A stretch of 64,000 bases of DNA, taken from the NCBI GenBank assembly GCA_014529385.2, contig CM043963.1:106421912-106485911 (forward strand), written 5' to 3'. Each line of letters begins with the position of its first letter. Position 1 is the first letter of the stretch. The notes beneath the pieces were generated by a model. That model searched no databases. It was not told the DNA's origin and saw nothing but the letters and a program-made list of their open reading frames with translations. The position numbers were made by a program, and so were the translations under genes. Below, in pieces: positions 1-11,640 of this stretch. Origin of the DNA: Adiantum capillus-veneris. Taxonomy: Eukaryota > Streptophyta > Polypodiopsida > Polypodiales > Pteridaceae.

Positions 1-2553
1 GTACCGGCCTCTATTAACACCATTGGAGGACGCAAGCTGGAAAGAGTAACAAGAAGTACACAAGAAAATATGGAAGAAGAAAGAAGAACCCAAGAGGAAG
101 ATGCCCAACTAAAGAAGCAGAAAGCGGAAATGGAAAACAACACCAGGTTGTAGAAGATAGAAAAAATGGAAAGGATGCTAGAAGGATTTGCTCTACAAAG
201 ATCTCTATGAGACGATGTAGGTGCCACTTGGAAACCTTCTAGTAGCACTTACATATTGAGAACAAAGAATAGAAACAACCCAGCTTTTGAGTTGGACTGG
301 TTCGAGAGGTACATCCAAGAAAGAAATGCTAGGGACGAACCAGAATTGCTACTAGAAGAGGAGGATCTCCAAACTTTGAGAGATCAGTTGAGGCCAACTT
401 CACGTGATAAGGAAACACCGCCGCCATCTCTAAGGCCAGATACAAGTGAGAGGCAATCTAGCCCACCTGCTGACTCTACTTCGCATTCAGAAAGTTCACA
501 TCATGATGACAAAGTTCACACACCTCCAAGTGAAGAAGAAGAGGAAGAAGAAGAAGAAAGAACAGATGGACACCCAAACACTAGAACCATATCACAAAGT
601 GATAAAGGAAAGCAAAAGGATGTGGATCAGACTAAAGATAAAGCTTCCTCCTCTCAAGAAATTGAGCTGGAAGCTGCTATAAATGAAGATTTGCAGTCAA
701 TGGCGACAATACTAAATAGAACAAGACTACACAGTCAATGGTTAGCTGATCAGAACCGGTCCAACAAGATGAAGTTACAAAAAACCCATGAGGAAGTTCT
801 GAGACTGTAAGAGCAAAGGGAGGACACTCTAAAGCTGATCAGCATCAGAGATGCTAAGATCTTGGGGCTCAAAGGCACAATAAATCTCCTCAAAGACAAT
901 TTACAGGAGTCGGAAGACTTCAATTCCATATGTGAGGATACAATAAACGTATTCCTTGAAGATGTCAGTGACAGAGATGAACACATCCAAAAGTTGGAAA
1001 AAGAAAAGCAAGATGCGCTGGAGACCATCAAAAGTTTGCAAGTCGTCATCGATGACTTACAAATTGAAGTCAAAGATTTGAGAGTAGTAACAGATATACA
1101 AGAAAGAGAAATTGAACGAGCTAAGAAGCAAAAAACGTCGCTACCAACACCACCGGTAGTCCACCCAGAAGAAGAAGTGGCTGCACTGAAAAGGGAGCTG
1201 GAGTTGGAAAGAAAACAACGTTTAATGATTGCTGAAAGTGCGCTTAGAGCAGAAGATCAACTACAAAGACAAATTTCAGACTTACAAAGTGAACAACAAC
1301 AAGGACCAGCTCCTGACAGTGAAATGGAAAGCATTGTTTCCAAATCACTCAGGGAAGAAAATGAAAACTTGCACATCAGGTTAAAACAGTTAGAGGAGTC
1401 TGCCGTTCAAAAAGAAATGGAATTTCAAGCTCTACAAATCAATAGTAGAACAATGGCCGTGCAAATCGCAAGTCCACAAACTGCAGGGCAACACCAAGGA
1501 CAGGTATGAGTGCACCTGGAGCAAGCAACAATGAATTTGGATGAACTCGTCGAAGTATATGGGGGTCAAGATGAGTACGAGGAAGATTCAAATGAACAGG
1601 AGGCACCAGATACACAGACTGATCAAACCGGCTCCAAAGACCAAGAGACAAAAGAAGATTCAGTCACGATATTGGAAGAGCAGAGGCTGGCCGAGCAGAT
1701 GGAAAAACAAACAAAAATGATATGGTACAAGGCAATGCAACTCGAAAAGGAGTTTCTACAAGGGCTTTCCAGATCGGGAAAAATAGCAGCAGAGCTACGG
1801 AAGGAATGGAATGCACCTATGTTACCCTATGCTCTGCTGAAGTACGAAACTCTAACACATCAATGGCAGCTCGAAAAAGAAGAACAAGTGCCAGTGTTTG
1901 AAGGAGAAGTATAGGATCGGGAACAACAAAATAGAATAGTAGACAGCCAGCCAAAGTGGAGGCGTCAATGGCTCTTGGATCATCCTAATAACCTGATCCA
2001 CTTAGTCAACGCACCGCCTGAGCTGAGGAATGACAGAAATTTTTTCCCAACTCCCCGAACATACACCTACAGCGAACATCAAGAACTACAGAGCAGAAAT
2101 CCGACATGGCTAAATTATCCAGTAATGCCAGGGCCAGCAGAGGGAGAGAGAATATCCGGTTCTTACATGGTGAAAACCCTACAGGGCGCCATCGCAGAAT
2201 TTGGAGGCTCTCCCGACCTATCCTGCAAGATGCTATGTAAAATAGCTCAAACATTTTTGGCTTGTCTCACAGTCTTCTCAGAAACATGGACATCAGAGTA
2301 TATGAATACTGAAAGAAGCATCTCAGAGTTGTCATACGATCTAAGTGGGCCACCGACAGAACCAATATTGTATGCCTACTTCAAATGGCTAATGTTTCTG
2401 CCAAGCTACCATCTCCAAACCTTTGAAGAAGCATTTTACACAGGCTTCTTTGTGTACAAGTCAAAAAATTTTGGCCCATTAATGGCAAGCGAGTCTATGC
2501 AATATGATGCGTTTCTACATCAAATCAACCAAGAAAGACGACAACGACAATGA
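1..2553 (+). pseudogene. E1 ORF2: long coiled-coil ORF of a Tat/Athila-type LTR element, broken by stops
   Basis: One reading frame stays open from the window edge to the TGA at 2551, apart from in-frame stops at 151 (TAG), 208 (TGA), 808 (TAA), 1507 (TGA) and 1912 (TAG). The protein was therefore at least 850 residues. In order it has a charged Glu/Lys-rich start, a Pro/Ser/acidic linker with a run of ten Glu near 530-565, a long heptad-rich coiled coil (about 690-1500), and a C-terminal domain (about 1975-2530). That domain matches the C-terminus of the E3 ORF at 47355-48011 in spaced motifs such as YMVKTL, DLSC.ML.KI and YDLSG.P. The frame ends 48 bp before the 3' LTR, so this is the last ORF of a retrotransposon whose gag-pol lies outside the window. 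Function is unknown; a structural or env-position role is only inference. Confidence 0.72.
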
Positions 2554-2585
2554 AGACAAAGACAATCATGTCGTGGTAGACATGA

Positions 2586-2601
2586 ATTAGGAGGGGGGGA
2601 G
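2586..2601 (+). promoter_or_regulatory. E1 polypurine tract
   Basis: A purine run of A, one T and mostly G lies immediately before the TG that starts the LTR. This is the usual primer for plus-strand DNA synthesis in LTR retrotransposons, and it fixes the element's orientation as plus. Confidence 0.75.
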
Positions 2602-3524
2602 TGTTGGAGCCCCATTGGTCCAACTGTTGTAATGAGACCATCTTGTAAAGCATATCAAATTCCCATTTTATGTCAAAGACGTCTTATCATTTTGATCCAT
2701 TCGTCTGGGTTATGTAAAGATTAATCAGTTAGTCAGGACTCAGATTTGTTCCCACTTTGTAATAATGAGTAAGAGAACCCCATGTACATTTTTGAGCTAA
2801 GGTGACTAAAGTATAAATGTCACCTTAGAACCATTTTTGAATAACATTTGAATATTAATCCTGTGTCGTACGAGTCTGAGAGGGAGGGAGAGAGAGAGAG
2901 TGAGTGTGTCTTATCCTCTTCACTACGTGCTTCTCCCTCACCGGATTCACGACGCGACCACACCATCGCAGTAGTCTCTCCGAGAGCTACGCACCCACGC
3001 TACGCATTCACCGTTTCGAGTTGATCGCGATCGATCCTTCCTCGAGCTTGTTTTGCTTGTAAGTAGCACAAACGGTGTCTGTTTTCAATAATCAAGTACT
3101 TTATGGAATGAGAAAGAGATTAGCTACACATAGATACTCATAAACTTAAGTTTTTCCCACTTTTGGATTATGACCTGTTAGTCTATCGCGACTGTATTCG
3201 AGATAACTAGGGTTCAAATCTGGTGAGATTAGACTTATAGGTAAGTACATCCTAGTGAGAGGATGGTGCCTAGTAAGTTTGATGCGATTCCGAGTTCATT
3301 GGACGTGTAAACTGTGTTGTGAGCGTTTAGGGATAGAGTGGGTTGCATTCTACCAGGGTTAGTGATTGATGCATCATAAAAGTGCGTATGTGTAGATTGG
3401 TCTCAGCTTGACAAGCTAACGAGATTGCCTATGTGCACCTACGGGTTAGTCGTGTCATTGGATGATAAGTATGTTGTCTGTGTCGTGCTCGTGAGTATGA
3501 ACAGGGGAGTAGTTTTGCCCTAAA
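2602..3524 (+). mobile_element. E1 3' LTR, truncated at its 3' end
   Basis: The LTR begins TGTTGGAGCC directly after the polypurine tract. A TATA-like GTATAAATG lies at 2811, followed by a GA-rich stretch near 2880-2902 that probably falls in the transcribed R/U5 part. No CA end or target duplication is visible, because the sequence changes abruptly near 3525 into the reverse transcriptase of another element (copy A). The boundary is accurate to roughly 10 bp. Confidence 0.6.
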
Positions 3525-6166
3525 ACAAAGACGAAACATATCATATGTGTTTCGACTATAGAGCACTAAATAGGATCACTATCAAAAATAGGTTTCCTGT
3601 TCCACGGGTAGAAGACCTATTTGATAACCTACAAGGCTCCACCTACTTTAGTAGGATTGACCTAAAAGTGGCTATCATCAAATAAGGATAGTTGATCAAG
3701 ACATTGAAAGACCGCATTTCACACTATGTTTGGTCTTTATGAATACATTGTCATGCCTTTTGGCTTGACCAATGCACCAGCCACATTCAACCCCTTGATG
3801 GAGAAGCTATTCAGGCCTCACCGAAATTTTACTGGAGTGTTCTTTGATGATATCATCATCTACTCTAATTGATTATACGAACACAAGCAACACCTCCAGG
3901 TAATATTTCAAGTTCTAAGAGAGAATAAACTTTATGTTAATCAAAAGAAAAGTGATTTTTTCTTACAAGAGATTCAATATTTAGGTCACATTATCTCTCA
4001 AGATGGCATCCAAATGGATCCATCAAAGTTAGAAGTAATAAAAGGATAGCCTAAACCATGGAATCTTCATGAGTTAAGAAGCTTTATTGGTATGTGTGCA
4101 TACTATAGACGCTTCATAGAAAAGTTCTCACTAATAGCAGGACCATTACATGACCTAACAAAGAAAAACGTTAGGTACACATGGTCTGCCAAGGAGAACA
4201 ATGCTTTTGAAAAGCTTAAAGAAAAGCTTATCTCTCAACCTGTGCTTACACTATTGGATCTCTCAAAGCCATTTGAGGTCCAATGTGATGCTTGTGGTGA
4301 TTGCCTGGGAGCTGTTTTGCTTCAAGAAGGGCACACCATAGGCTATGAAAGTCGAAGGCTCGACCCTATTAAGCAAGCTCTAGGCATATATGAAAAGGAA
4401 CTCCTTGCAGTTCTACATGCCTTAGACTCATGGAAGCACTATTTATTGGGGACTCCTTTCATTCTGCACGAACAGATCACCAAAGTCTTAAATACTTCAT
4501 GACGCAGATCAAGATCTCCGACAAACAAATGAGGTGGGAAAATTTCCTTTCGCAATTTCATTTTCATATTGCTCACATTGCTGGCAAAGCATAATCAAGT
4601 AGCCGATGCACTCTCAACACGGCCGGGAGTGAATGCGGTTTTCATAGCAACTCACAATGATCTATCTTCTATGATATATGAGTATGCTATTGATCCTAAT
4701 TTTAGAGATGTGATTTTAGCCCTTGCACTAGGGAATAAAGAGGAACCATTTACTTTACAAGATGGTTATCTTCTCTACGGCAATAGACTATGTGTTACTA
4801 GCTCACTACATGAGAAAATAATGTATGAATCTCATGCTCCTCCTTATGCGGGGCATAGAGGGATTCAGTCTACCCTAAAGGAAATTGAAACATATTATGC
4901 GGGGCATAGAGGGATTCAGTCTACCCTAAAGGAAATTGAAACATATTTCTATTGGCCTACCATGAAAGCGAACATACAAGAGTATGTTTCTAAATGTGTG
5001 GTATGCCAAAAGACAAAATTTGATAGAGGGAAGCAATCTGGATTGCTTCAACCCTTGCCAATCCCTAATTCACCATGGGAGAGCATATCCATGGATTTTA
5101 TCTTTGGATTGCCTAAGTCTATCCATGGGAATACGGGAATATGGACGATAGTAGACAGGTTCAGTAAACAAGCTCATTTAATACGTGTCAAAAAGACTAT
5201 CAAAGCCCATCAAATGGCAACCCTCTTTATTTCACAAATTTTCAAGTACCATGACTTACCAATGTCCATAGTGTTGGATAGAGATCCTAGAATGACCAGT
5301 AATTTCTGGAAGGGTCTCTTTGAGAATTTAGGAACAAGGCTAAACTTCTCTTCGGCCTATCACCTGCAAACGGATGGCCAAAGTGAAATAGCTAACCTAA
5401 CAATCCTCGATCTACTAAAAGCCTATGTAACAAAAGTAGATCAAAGATCCCAATGGGAGAAGTACTTACCCTTAGTGGAGTATGCTTACAATAACACTGT
5501 ACATACTTCCACGGGAAAAGCACCTTTTGAGGTAATTGAGGGAAGATAAAAAAGTTCCTTGCTACTTAAGGTACACGGGAAGATCTTCGCTGCAGATGAG
5601 TATAGCCGAGACCTACAAGAATCTTTCCAAAAGATTAAGGATGCTATCTCTATCTCACAGCAAAGGCAAAAGGCTGCTACTGACAAGCACACAAGAGCCC
5701 AAGCCTTTAAAGAAAATGATTGGGTCTTACTCAAATTTCCCAAGGCTCGATTAAAGCACACGATGGGCAAGAATCCTACGGGACACCAAAAGTACTATGC
5801 TAAGTTAGCAAAAAAGGTACTTTGGTCCCTTCCAGATTCTTAGGCCAATCAATGAGATGGCCTATCAACTCAAGTTGCCCAACCACTGGGTCATACACAA
5901 TGCTTTCCATGTAGGCATCCTAAAGCCTTACAAAGGAGAGCCACCTCAAGAACCAACTATTGAAGACCCACCGGAGATCGAGGACCAAGAAGAGGTGTTG
6001 CAGCCCGAGTCCATTCTCCAATATGGTACTAAGAGGCGGTAAGAATATCCGATGATATCTTATTAAGTTTAAGAATTATCCTTTTGAAGATGCTAGATGG
6101 ATGCAAGGCATACAATTAAAGGATAACCTAAACCTTGTCAATGCTTACAATGCTTCCCTAGAGTAA
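3525..6166 (+). pseudogene. Copy A: 5'-truncated chromovirus pol (RT, RNase H, integrase, chromodomain)
   Basis: This is collinear with the minus-strand copy B. It starts inside the RT at the position of the CVDYRALNR motif. RT continues to about 4300 with stops, then RNase H (the VQCDACGDCLGAVL block near 4280), the integrase zinc region and core (4800-5530), a C-terminal domain, and chromodomain remnants up to the TAA at 6164. Against copy B I see a +2 insertion near 4468 and a +1 near 4588 that together restore the frame, a TCA-to-TAA stop at 5547, and a one-base insertion in an A run near 5815 that shifts the tail. A 51-bp in-frame duplication lies in the integrase. Gag, protease, 5' LTR and primer site are missing. 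Non-functional. Confidence 0.88.
4845..4946 (+). repeat. 51-bp in-frame tandem duplication in copy A integrase
   Basis: Units 4845-4895 and 4896-4946 are identical. Each encodes the 17 residues beginning YAGHRGIQSTLKE, the histidine part of the integrase zinc-binding region. Copy B has a single unit. Confidence 0.95.
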
Positions 6167-6519
6167 GCAAATGTACAAATGTTAAAAATGAACAAAGTTT
6201 TTGTCTTATAAGACTCTCTTTTTCTTTATTGTGCACAAAAATGAAGTAGTATGCATGCTTAGATCAAGTTTGCAAGACGATGTCTCCCGAACACCAAGTA
6301 GAGCTTGTCACTCTACTATATAAGATGATAGGAGAAATGTGCAGACATGCTTGTGGCAGCCTTAGGCTCTCGAGCACCAAATGGACTAGTCATCCATTGT
6401 GGAACAATGTCGTAGGGTAACATAGGGATCCTCTACCCGCTAGGAAAAAGGATTAATGAATATGATTTATCTTCTCTACCCCATAGTCGAGGACGACTAT
6501 GATTTCAAGTGAGAGGTAA
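6167..6519 (+). other. Copy A 3' untranslated spacer and polypurine tract
   Basis: Non-coding sequence between the chromodomain stop and the LTR, matching the equivalent spacer of copy B (20552-20909). It ends in the purine-rich AAGTGAGAGGTAA just before the LTR. No gene is seen in it. Confidence 0.75.
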
Positions 6520-8111
6520 TGTCATAATAATCAATATCTAATTCTCCTAAATGATTTTCTCATGTTAAACTCATCATTTAATATGGGGAAGTGCCAGGGG
6601 AGAAAAAGCTAGAATATTGATTAAGTTAACAGACCGGCCACAGTAGGGATCCAAAGGAGGGAAAACAGGGATCCAAAGGGGGGACCATTTGCAAAAGAGC
6701 TATGTGCAACAATGGGCTTAAAAGACCTTAAGGTTCAGCCCATTAAGACTTCCAAAATGCTAAGGTTCCAAAATTCAAAGGTTGTGTCCAAAGGTCAACT
6801 TTAGGGAAAATTGGATGCTTTGTGTGTGTCACAAAAGTCTTTGTCAATCCCTACATAGGAGGGGGCGAGCCCAAGAAGTAGGGGATGAGAGAGAAATTCA
6901 TACACACACACAAGCTCCCTTTGTACACAAGGGGGAAGAGAGACACATGTCAGCTCCCTAGCCCAGATGCCCACAAGGTGTACTCAAATCCTATTGGATG
7001 GACTTGGAAGTGGACCAATGAGAATTATGCTAGAGTAAATCTAGTTTAATTAATTTAAAAACAATTGATAAAAGAACCAATAAGAATTAAGCTCTCTAGA
7101 AGACTATTGGACAGTCTCCCAAGGGGACCAATGAGCATTCAACAGCCCAATGGCTTGCCTGATTCCTATTGGCCAGGAGGCAAAGGGGTGCAATGAGAGT
7201 TTAGTTGAATTATTGAATTACCTAAATCTCTCACAAAAGGGGAAAGTGGGGCACATGTCAGAAGGCTATCATTTATGCTGCTTAATTGTCATTGGTGAAG
7301 CCTGGGGAGGTCCAATAGGATGCTAGCATGAGTCATTAGCAAGGGGGGTCGACCCAGAGAGAGAGGGGGGGCTGATTTTTGCAAGGCATTATCACACACA
7401 CACTCACACAATCTCATGTGTGAAGTAAAGAAGACTCTCTCTCTCCTTCTCAAGCTTTAATGGAAAGCTTATCACCTACTCCAATCTTGTGAGAAGGAAG
7501 GCCTACACCAACAACTCTGGGCTTTGTGATGAAAATCCAACCAAGAGCCAAGCTTCAATGCATGCTCATCTCCTCTACCATGCTAATTACTAAGCTAAGC
7601 TATGCTAATATGAGTGATTATGTGAGGAGATGTACATCTTTCTCATAAGAATACTCCTTCTTCCTCTCAATCTACTCTCATACCCCGGTAGCTCTCACCG
7701 TCTTCGAAGGTGTGTGAGGTCTTGGGTCTAAGACCGTGAGGGATTTGATGTTGTGTTTGATAAGTTTTTTGTGTAGTGCATGAAGTTTCCATCTTCATTG
7801 CACTAGCTAGTATTGAAGGAACACAAGAAATTGTATTGTAAAATGTCTCTCTTGATAGGAGAAACCATAATACAAAGCCTTTTGGACGGGGGACCGGCTC
7901 TATGAAAATCCAGTCCTCAATTGTTGTCAATTGGTTAATTTCTCTCTCATTTGAAGTATTTTTCATGCTATCTAACTAGGTGTTATGCTTTTTGTCTCTC
8001 TCTCCACCCAAGCACTCTTGTTAGTCTCATTAGGAATCTATTCTAATGAAATGCTCACTACGTTCATGCTATTTTCCGCTACACACAAGTTACTAGGCCA
8101 CTAATGTTACA
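6520..8111 (+). mobile_element. Copy A 3' LTR (chromovirus family)
   Basis: A 1592-bp LTR running from TGTCATAATAATC to AATGTTACA. It is the reverse complement homologue of the two 1594-bp LTRs of copy B and clearly more diverged from them than they are from each other. Because the 5' half of copy A is missing, no target-site duplication can be checked. Confidence 0.88.
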
Positions 8112-8785
8112 TTAGGTCTCAGAAGTTCTTATTTACTTGCCAACATTTTTTTCCCAGAACTCACAGTGGTGAGTATATTATACTACCATTAACAAGAAAT
8201 TTACAAATTCAAGCCATGCTTGTTTCAAGCCATGGCATCTCCTAGATGCCACAGATACATCGGCTCATAAGGGGGACACCCCACTACAATAGAGGGACAC
8301 CACAACAAAGACTGGCTTCAATGAGAGAAACCCTCAACATGAACAAGAACCCATACATTCAAACATGTATTTCAATCATTGCAAAACCAATTTCCCTCTT
8401 CCACTCTTCATTTTCTTTTTGTTTCCCAATGGAGACAATTGCTTCCTTGCTTTCTCTAATAAAGTCCATGAAACTAGCTGTTTCCACCATTCCTAAAGAC
8501 CCAATAGTTCCTAGCCTTCCACATGTGCTTAAAGTAGCAGAGTCTAACAATTTGTGTACAAATAAGCAATGATTGGCTTTTCAACACCTTCCCTTCCAAG
8601 AAGAGATCATTCTTAAAGAGCGCTATCTTCCAGGTCTTTTGAATCCATTTGCAAATCTTCCTTGCCAGGTCACAAATCACCGAGCACTCATTGAATAAGT
8701 GAGGGAGGTCCTCACTAGCCGTTTTGCATTGCAAGCATGTATCTAAACCAATACTTGTGGCTAGAACCTTGGCACAAGTCGGAAA
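8112..8785 (-). pseudogene. L1-like LINE 3' fragment, copy 1 (RT zinc-binding region)
   Basis: On the minus strand the stretch 8474-8734 reads through a zinc-binding-RT-type segment of plant non-LTR retrotransposons. It has a C..C pair, then LPHLFNECSVICDLARKICKW and W.ARNYWVF. The whole interval repeats 9522-10205 in the same orientation with moderate divergence. Stops and a missing upstream RT make it non-functional. The family is recognised from the motif pattern only. Confidence 0.6.
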
Positions 8786-9521
8786 GGCTCTTGAAAGATT
8801 GAATCAAAAGACCATATATTTAACCCTCCATGTGCCAAATGAGCCATGGAAGCACAAAAAACAATAACATGTCCATTGAGTGATAGGAGAGACACCGCAT
8901 AAAGGAAATAACTCCAAAAAAAAAACATCCCATAATCATAGCAAGAAACATGTTAGATAGAGAACCACCTTGATTAGAAGAAAACTACACCTACCAAATA
9001 ATGCCACATAAGGGGGGAGCCTCCCATTCCATCACCTCATACAAGGACTTTTTCATCAACTACCGCAGGCGACACAAGACACATGTGTTCCTGGAGAGCC
9101 TAGAACCATCAAACATATATTTAGCTACCATGAGAGACTCAATAGTACAAAAGCATGCAGGGGAGCCTACCTCATTAAAAAAGGGCCATCAATGCCACCA
9201 CGAAGTGTATATTTTTCCACGATCCATACTTCATGGGCAGACCTACAAGAGTATTGGTTGCCATTGCCTCCCATGGGGGAGAAGGGAGGGGAACCTCTCT
9301 CACTTCCAAAAATCAAGGGGATAGCAGATCACATTGGAGCTACCTGGGTCAAGGAAGCTAGCAGCCCTCTACAGGAGCAAACCCCCACCCCACACGCCCA
9401 CAACCTCCCAAGTCCTCCTTAAAAAGTGCCAATCACACATGATCTCCTACCACAAATAACCCATAGAGCACCCTAACTCTTGGTCTTTCCTAGGCCACAT
9501 CAGAGATTGACACTACTAAAC
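8786..9521. other. Unassigned spacer between the two LINE fragments
   Basis: The similarity between the LINE copies stops near 8785 and resumes at 9522. Open stretches occur on the plus strand near 9001-9422, but their composition and lack of motifs do not suggest a real protein. I see no RNA gene or repeat structure here. Confidence 0.3.
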
Positions 9522-11640
9522 CCTTAGGTCTCACAAGTTCTTATTTACTTGCCAACGTTTTTTTCCCAGAACTCACAATGGTGAGTATATTATATTAGCA
9601 TAAACAAGAAATTTACAAATTCAAGACATGCCTGTATCAAGCCATGTCATCTCCTAGATGCCACAAATACATCGGAAATACATCGACCCATAAGGGGGCC
9701 ACCCCACTACAATAGAGGGGCACCACAGCAAAGACTGGCTGCACTGAGAGAAACCCTCAACATGAACAAGAACCCATACATTTAAACATGTATTTCAATC
9801 ATTGCAAAACCAATTTCGCTTTTCCACTCTTCATTTTTTTTTTTTTTGTTTCGTAGTGGCAACAATTACTTCCTTGCTTTCTTGAATAAAGACCATGAAA
9901 CTAGCTGTTTCCACCACATTCCCAAAGACCCAATAGTTCCTAGCCTTCCACATGTGCTTAAAGTAGCAAAATCTAACAATTTGTGTACAAATATGCAATG
10001 TTTGGCTTTTCAAAACCTTCCCTCCCAAGAAGAGATCATTCTTAAAAAACACTATCTTGTAGGTCTTTTGAATCCATTTGCAAATCTTCCTTGCCAGGCC
10101 ACATATCACCGAGCACTTGTTGAATAAGTGAGGGAGGTACCCACTAGACATTTTGCATTGGAATCATGTATCTAAACCAATACCTCTAGCTCGAACCTTC
10201 ACACAAGTACCTTCCATAAAAAAACTTTCATCACATGTGGCCGTTGTGGGCACCAGATGTTCTTTGTAGTTGTCACCCACCTTGATTCTTGCCACCACTG
10301 CTTACCCCACTGCTTGTTTAGGGAGGAAAACCAATCCATCAAATCCGTAAGGGTGTATGGAAATGTATGTTCTTGGGCCACTACCATGCTTTCCACTCGA
10401 ACTTGGATTTGCATGAAAGCATACAGACACTATCTAGCCTTTCTAAAGTTCTATTGACCATTAGTCTTTTAGTCCCATTATAAAAATATTTTCACCAATT
10501 TCAAAAATTATTTCTAGTTATATTTAGCCAACTTAAGGAACAAACCATTGAAGGCTATGTTTGGGAGCATAAACAAATTGATTACTTTCACTCTACTTGA
10601 GAAGGGGAGAAGCACATATTCCACATATTCCCACCTTTGCATCTTAATCCTAACCTTTTTAGAGACCCATAGGAATATTTGGTAGTGGGTTACATCCACC
10701 TCTAGAGGGGATCCTAGATTCTAGAATACCTTGAAGTTCCCTTTTGACACTATCTCCCCGGTCCACATCGGCGGATCAAAAGAGTCGTTTTTTGAGCATG
10801 AGATTAATCTTAATTTTTCAATACTACACTTTTACACTAAGGCTAATGCATACATTTGAAAAATATCCAAAGCCTTCCTTATCACCTGAGGGAAGACAAC
10901 CCTTGAACCCCCCTCTTTCAGCATTGTCTTTGAGCATGGTAACCAGAGGATGAGATCCAATGGCGAACAATAGAGGGGCTTACAAGTAGCCCTATTTGAT
11001 TGATCTTTTGGCCTCAAATGCACCCACAATTATTTCCTTGAATAGAATCTCAAATTGGCTACAAGCACCAAGGTTGTATCAATTGACACATCTGTAGCCC
11101 AAATCCTAGTGATTCCATGACATCTTCAATGAGAGACCATGTGATCCCATCATAAGATTTATGTAAATCTAGCTATTGCGGGATATACTCTTTGTCAGTG
11201 AAGGATGCATACTCTATGCCGACCATTGCTACCAAAATATTATCATATATTGATCTTCCCTTGATGAATCCATGCTCATAGGAAGTGATAGCTTTGTCCA
11301 TTAGGGGAAATAGATTGAGGGAGATAGTTTTGGCAATAATTTTATAAGCCATTTCCATCATAGCTATGGGATGCTAGTGCTTTGGTTGGGACAAACAAAG
11401 TTGTTGGGGGATAGGCTTTATGAGACTCCTTTCAATGCTTGAGGCCAAGACTCCACCGACCAAGGCTTGGTTAGGCAATCACATGATCAAGGACTTAAGA
11501 TCATCCCGAAATTCTTTGAAAAACTTAGTAGTCAAGCTGTCCCACCCAAGGGACTTCTCCTTGCCTAGTGCTTGCAACGCAAGAGAGTGTTCCTCCTCGG
11601 GATGAACTTTCTCCAAGTCAAGACACAAACACCATACACG
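9522..11640 (-). pseudogene. L1-like LINE RT, 5'-truncated and decayed
   Basis: Read on the minus strand from 11640 downward, the typical order of a plant L1 ORF2 RT appears in broken frames. First comes a segment like GWDSLTTKFFKEFRDDLK (about 11570-11500), then HPIAMMEMAYKIIAKTI and GFIKGRSIYDNIL (11380-11230). Next is a GCPLAPLLFAIGSHPL-like palm segment (near 10960), a W-rich RV.LINLF.LPNIA region (10700-10514), and the zinc-binding tail (10414-9831). The endonuclease is absent. No target duplication or clear poly-A tail was found. Confidence 0.72.

Noticed and set aside
9001-9422. Plus-strand ORFs between the LINE copies as a host gene
   Set aside because: No homologous motif, no splice structure and no support from neighbours.
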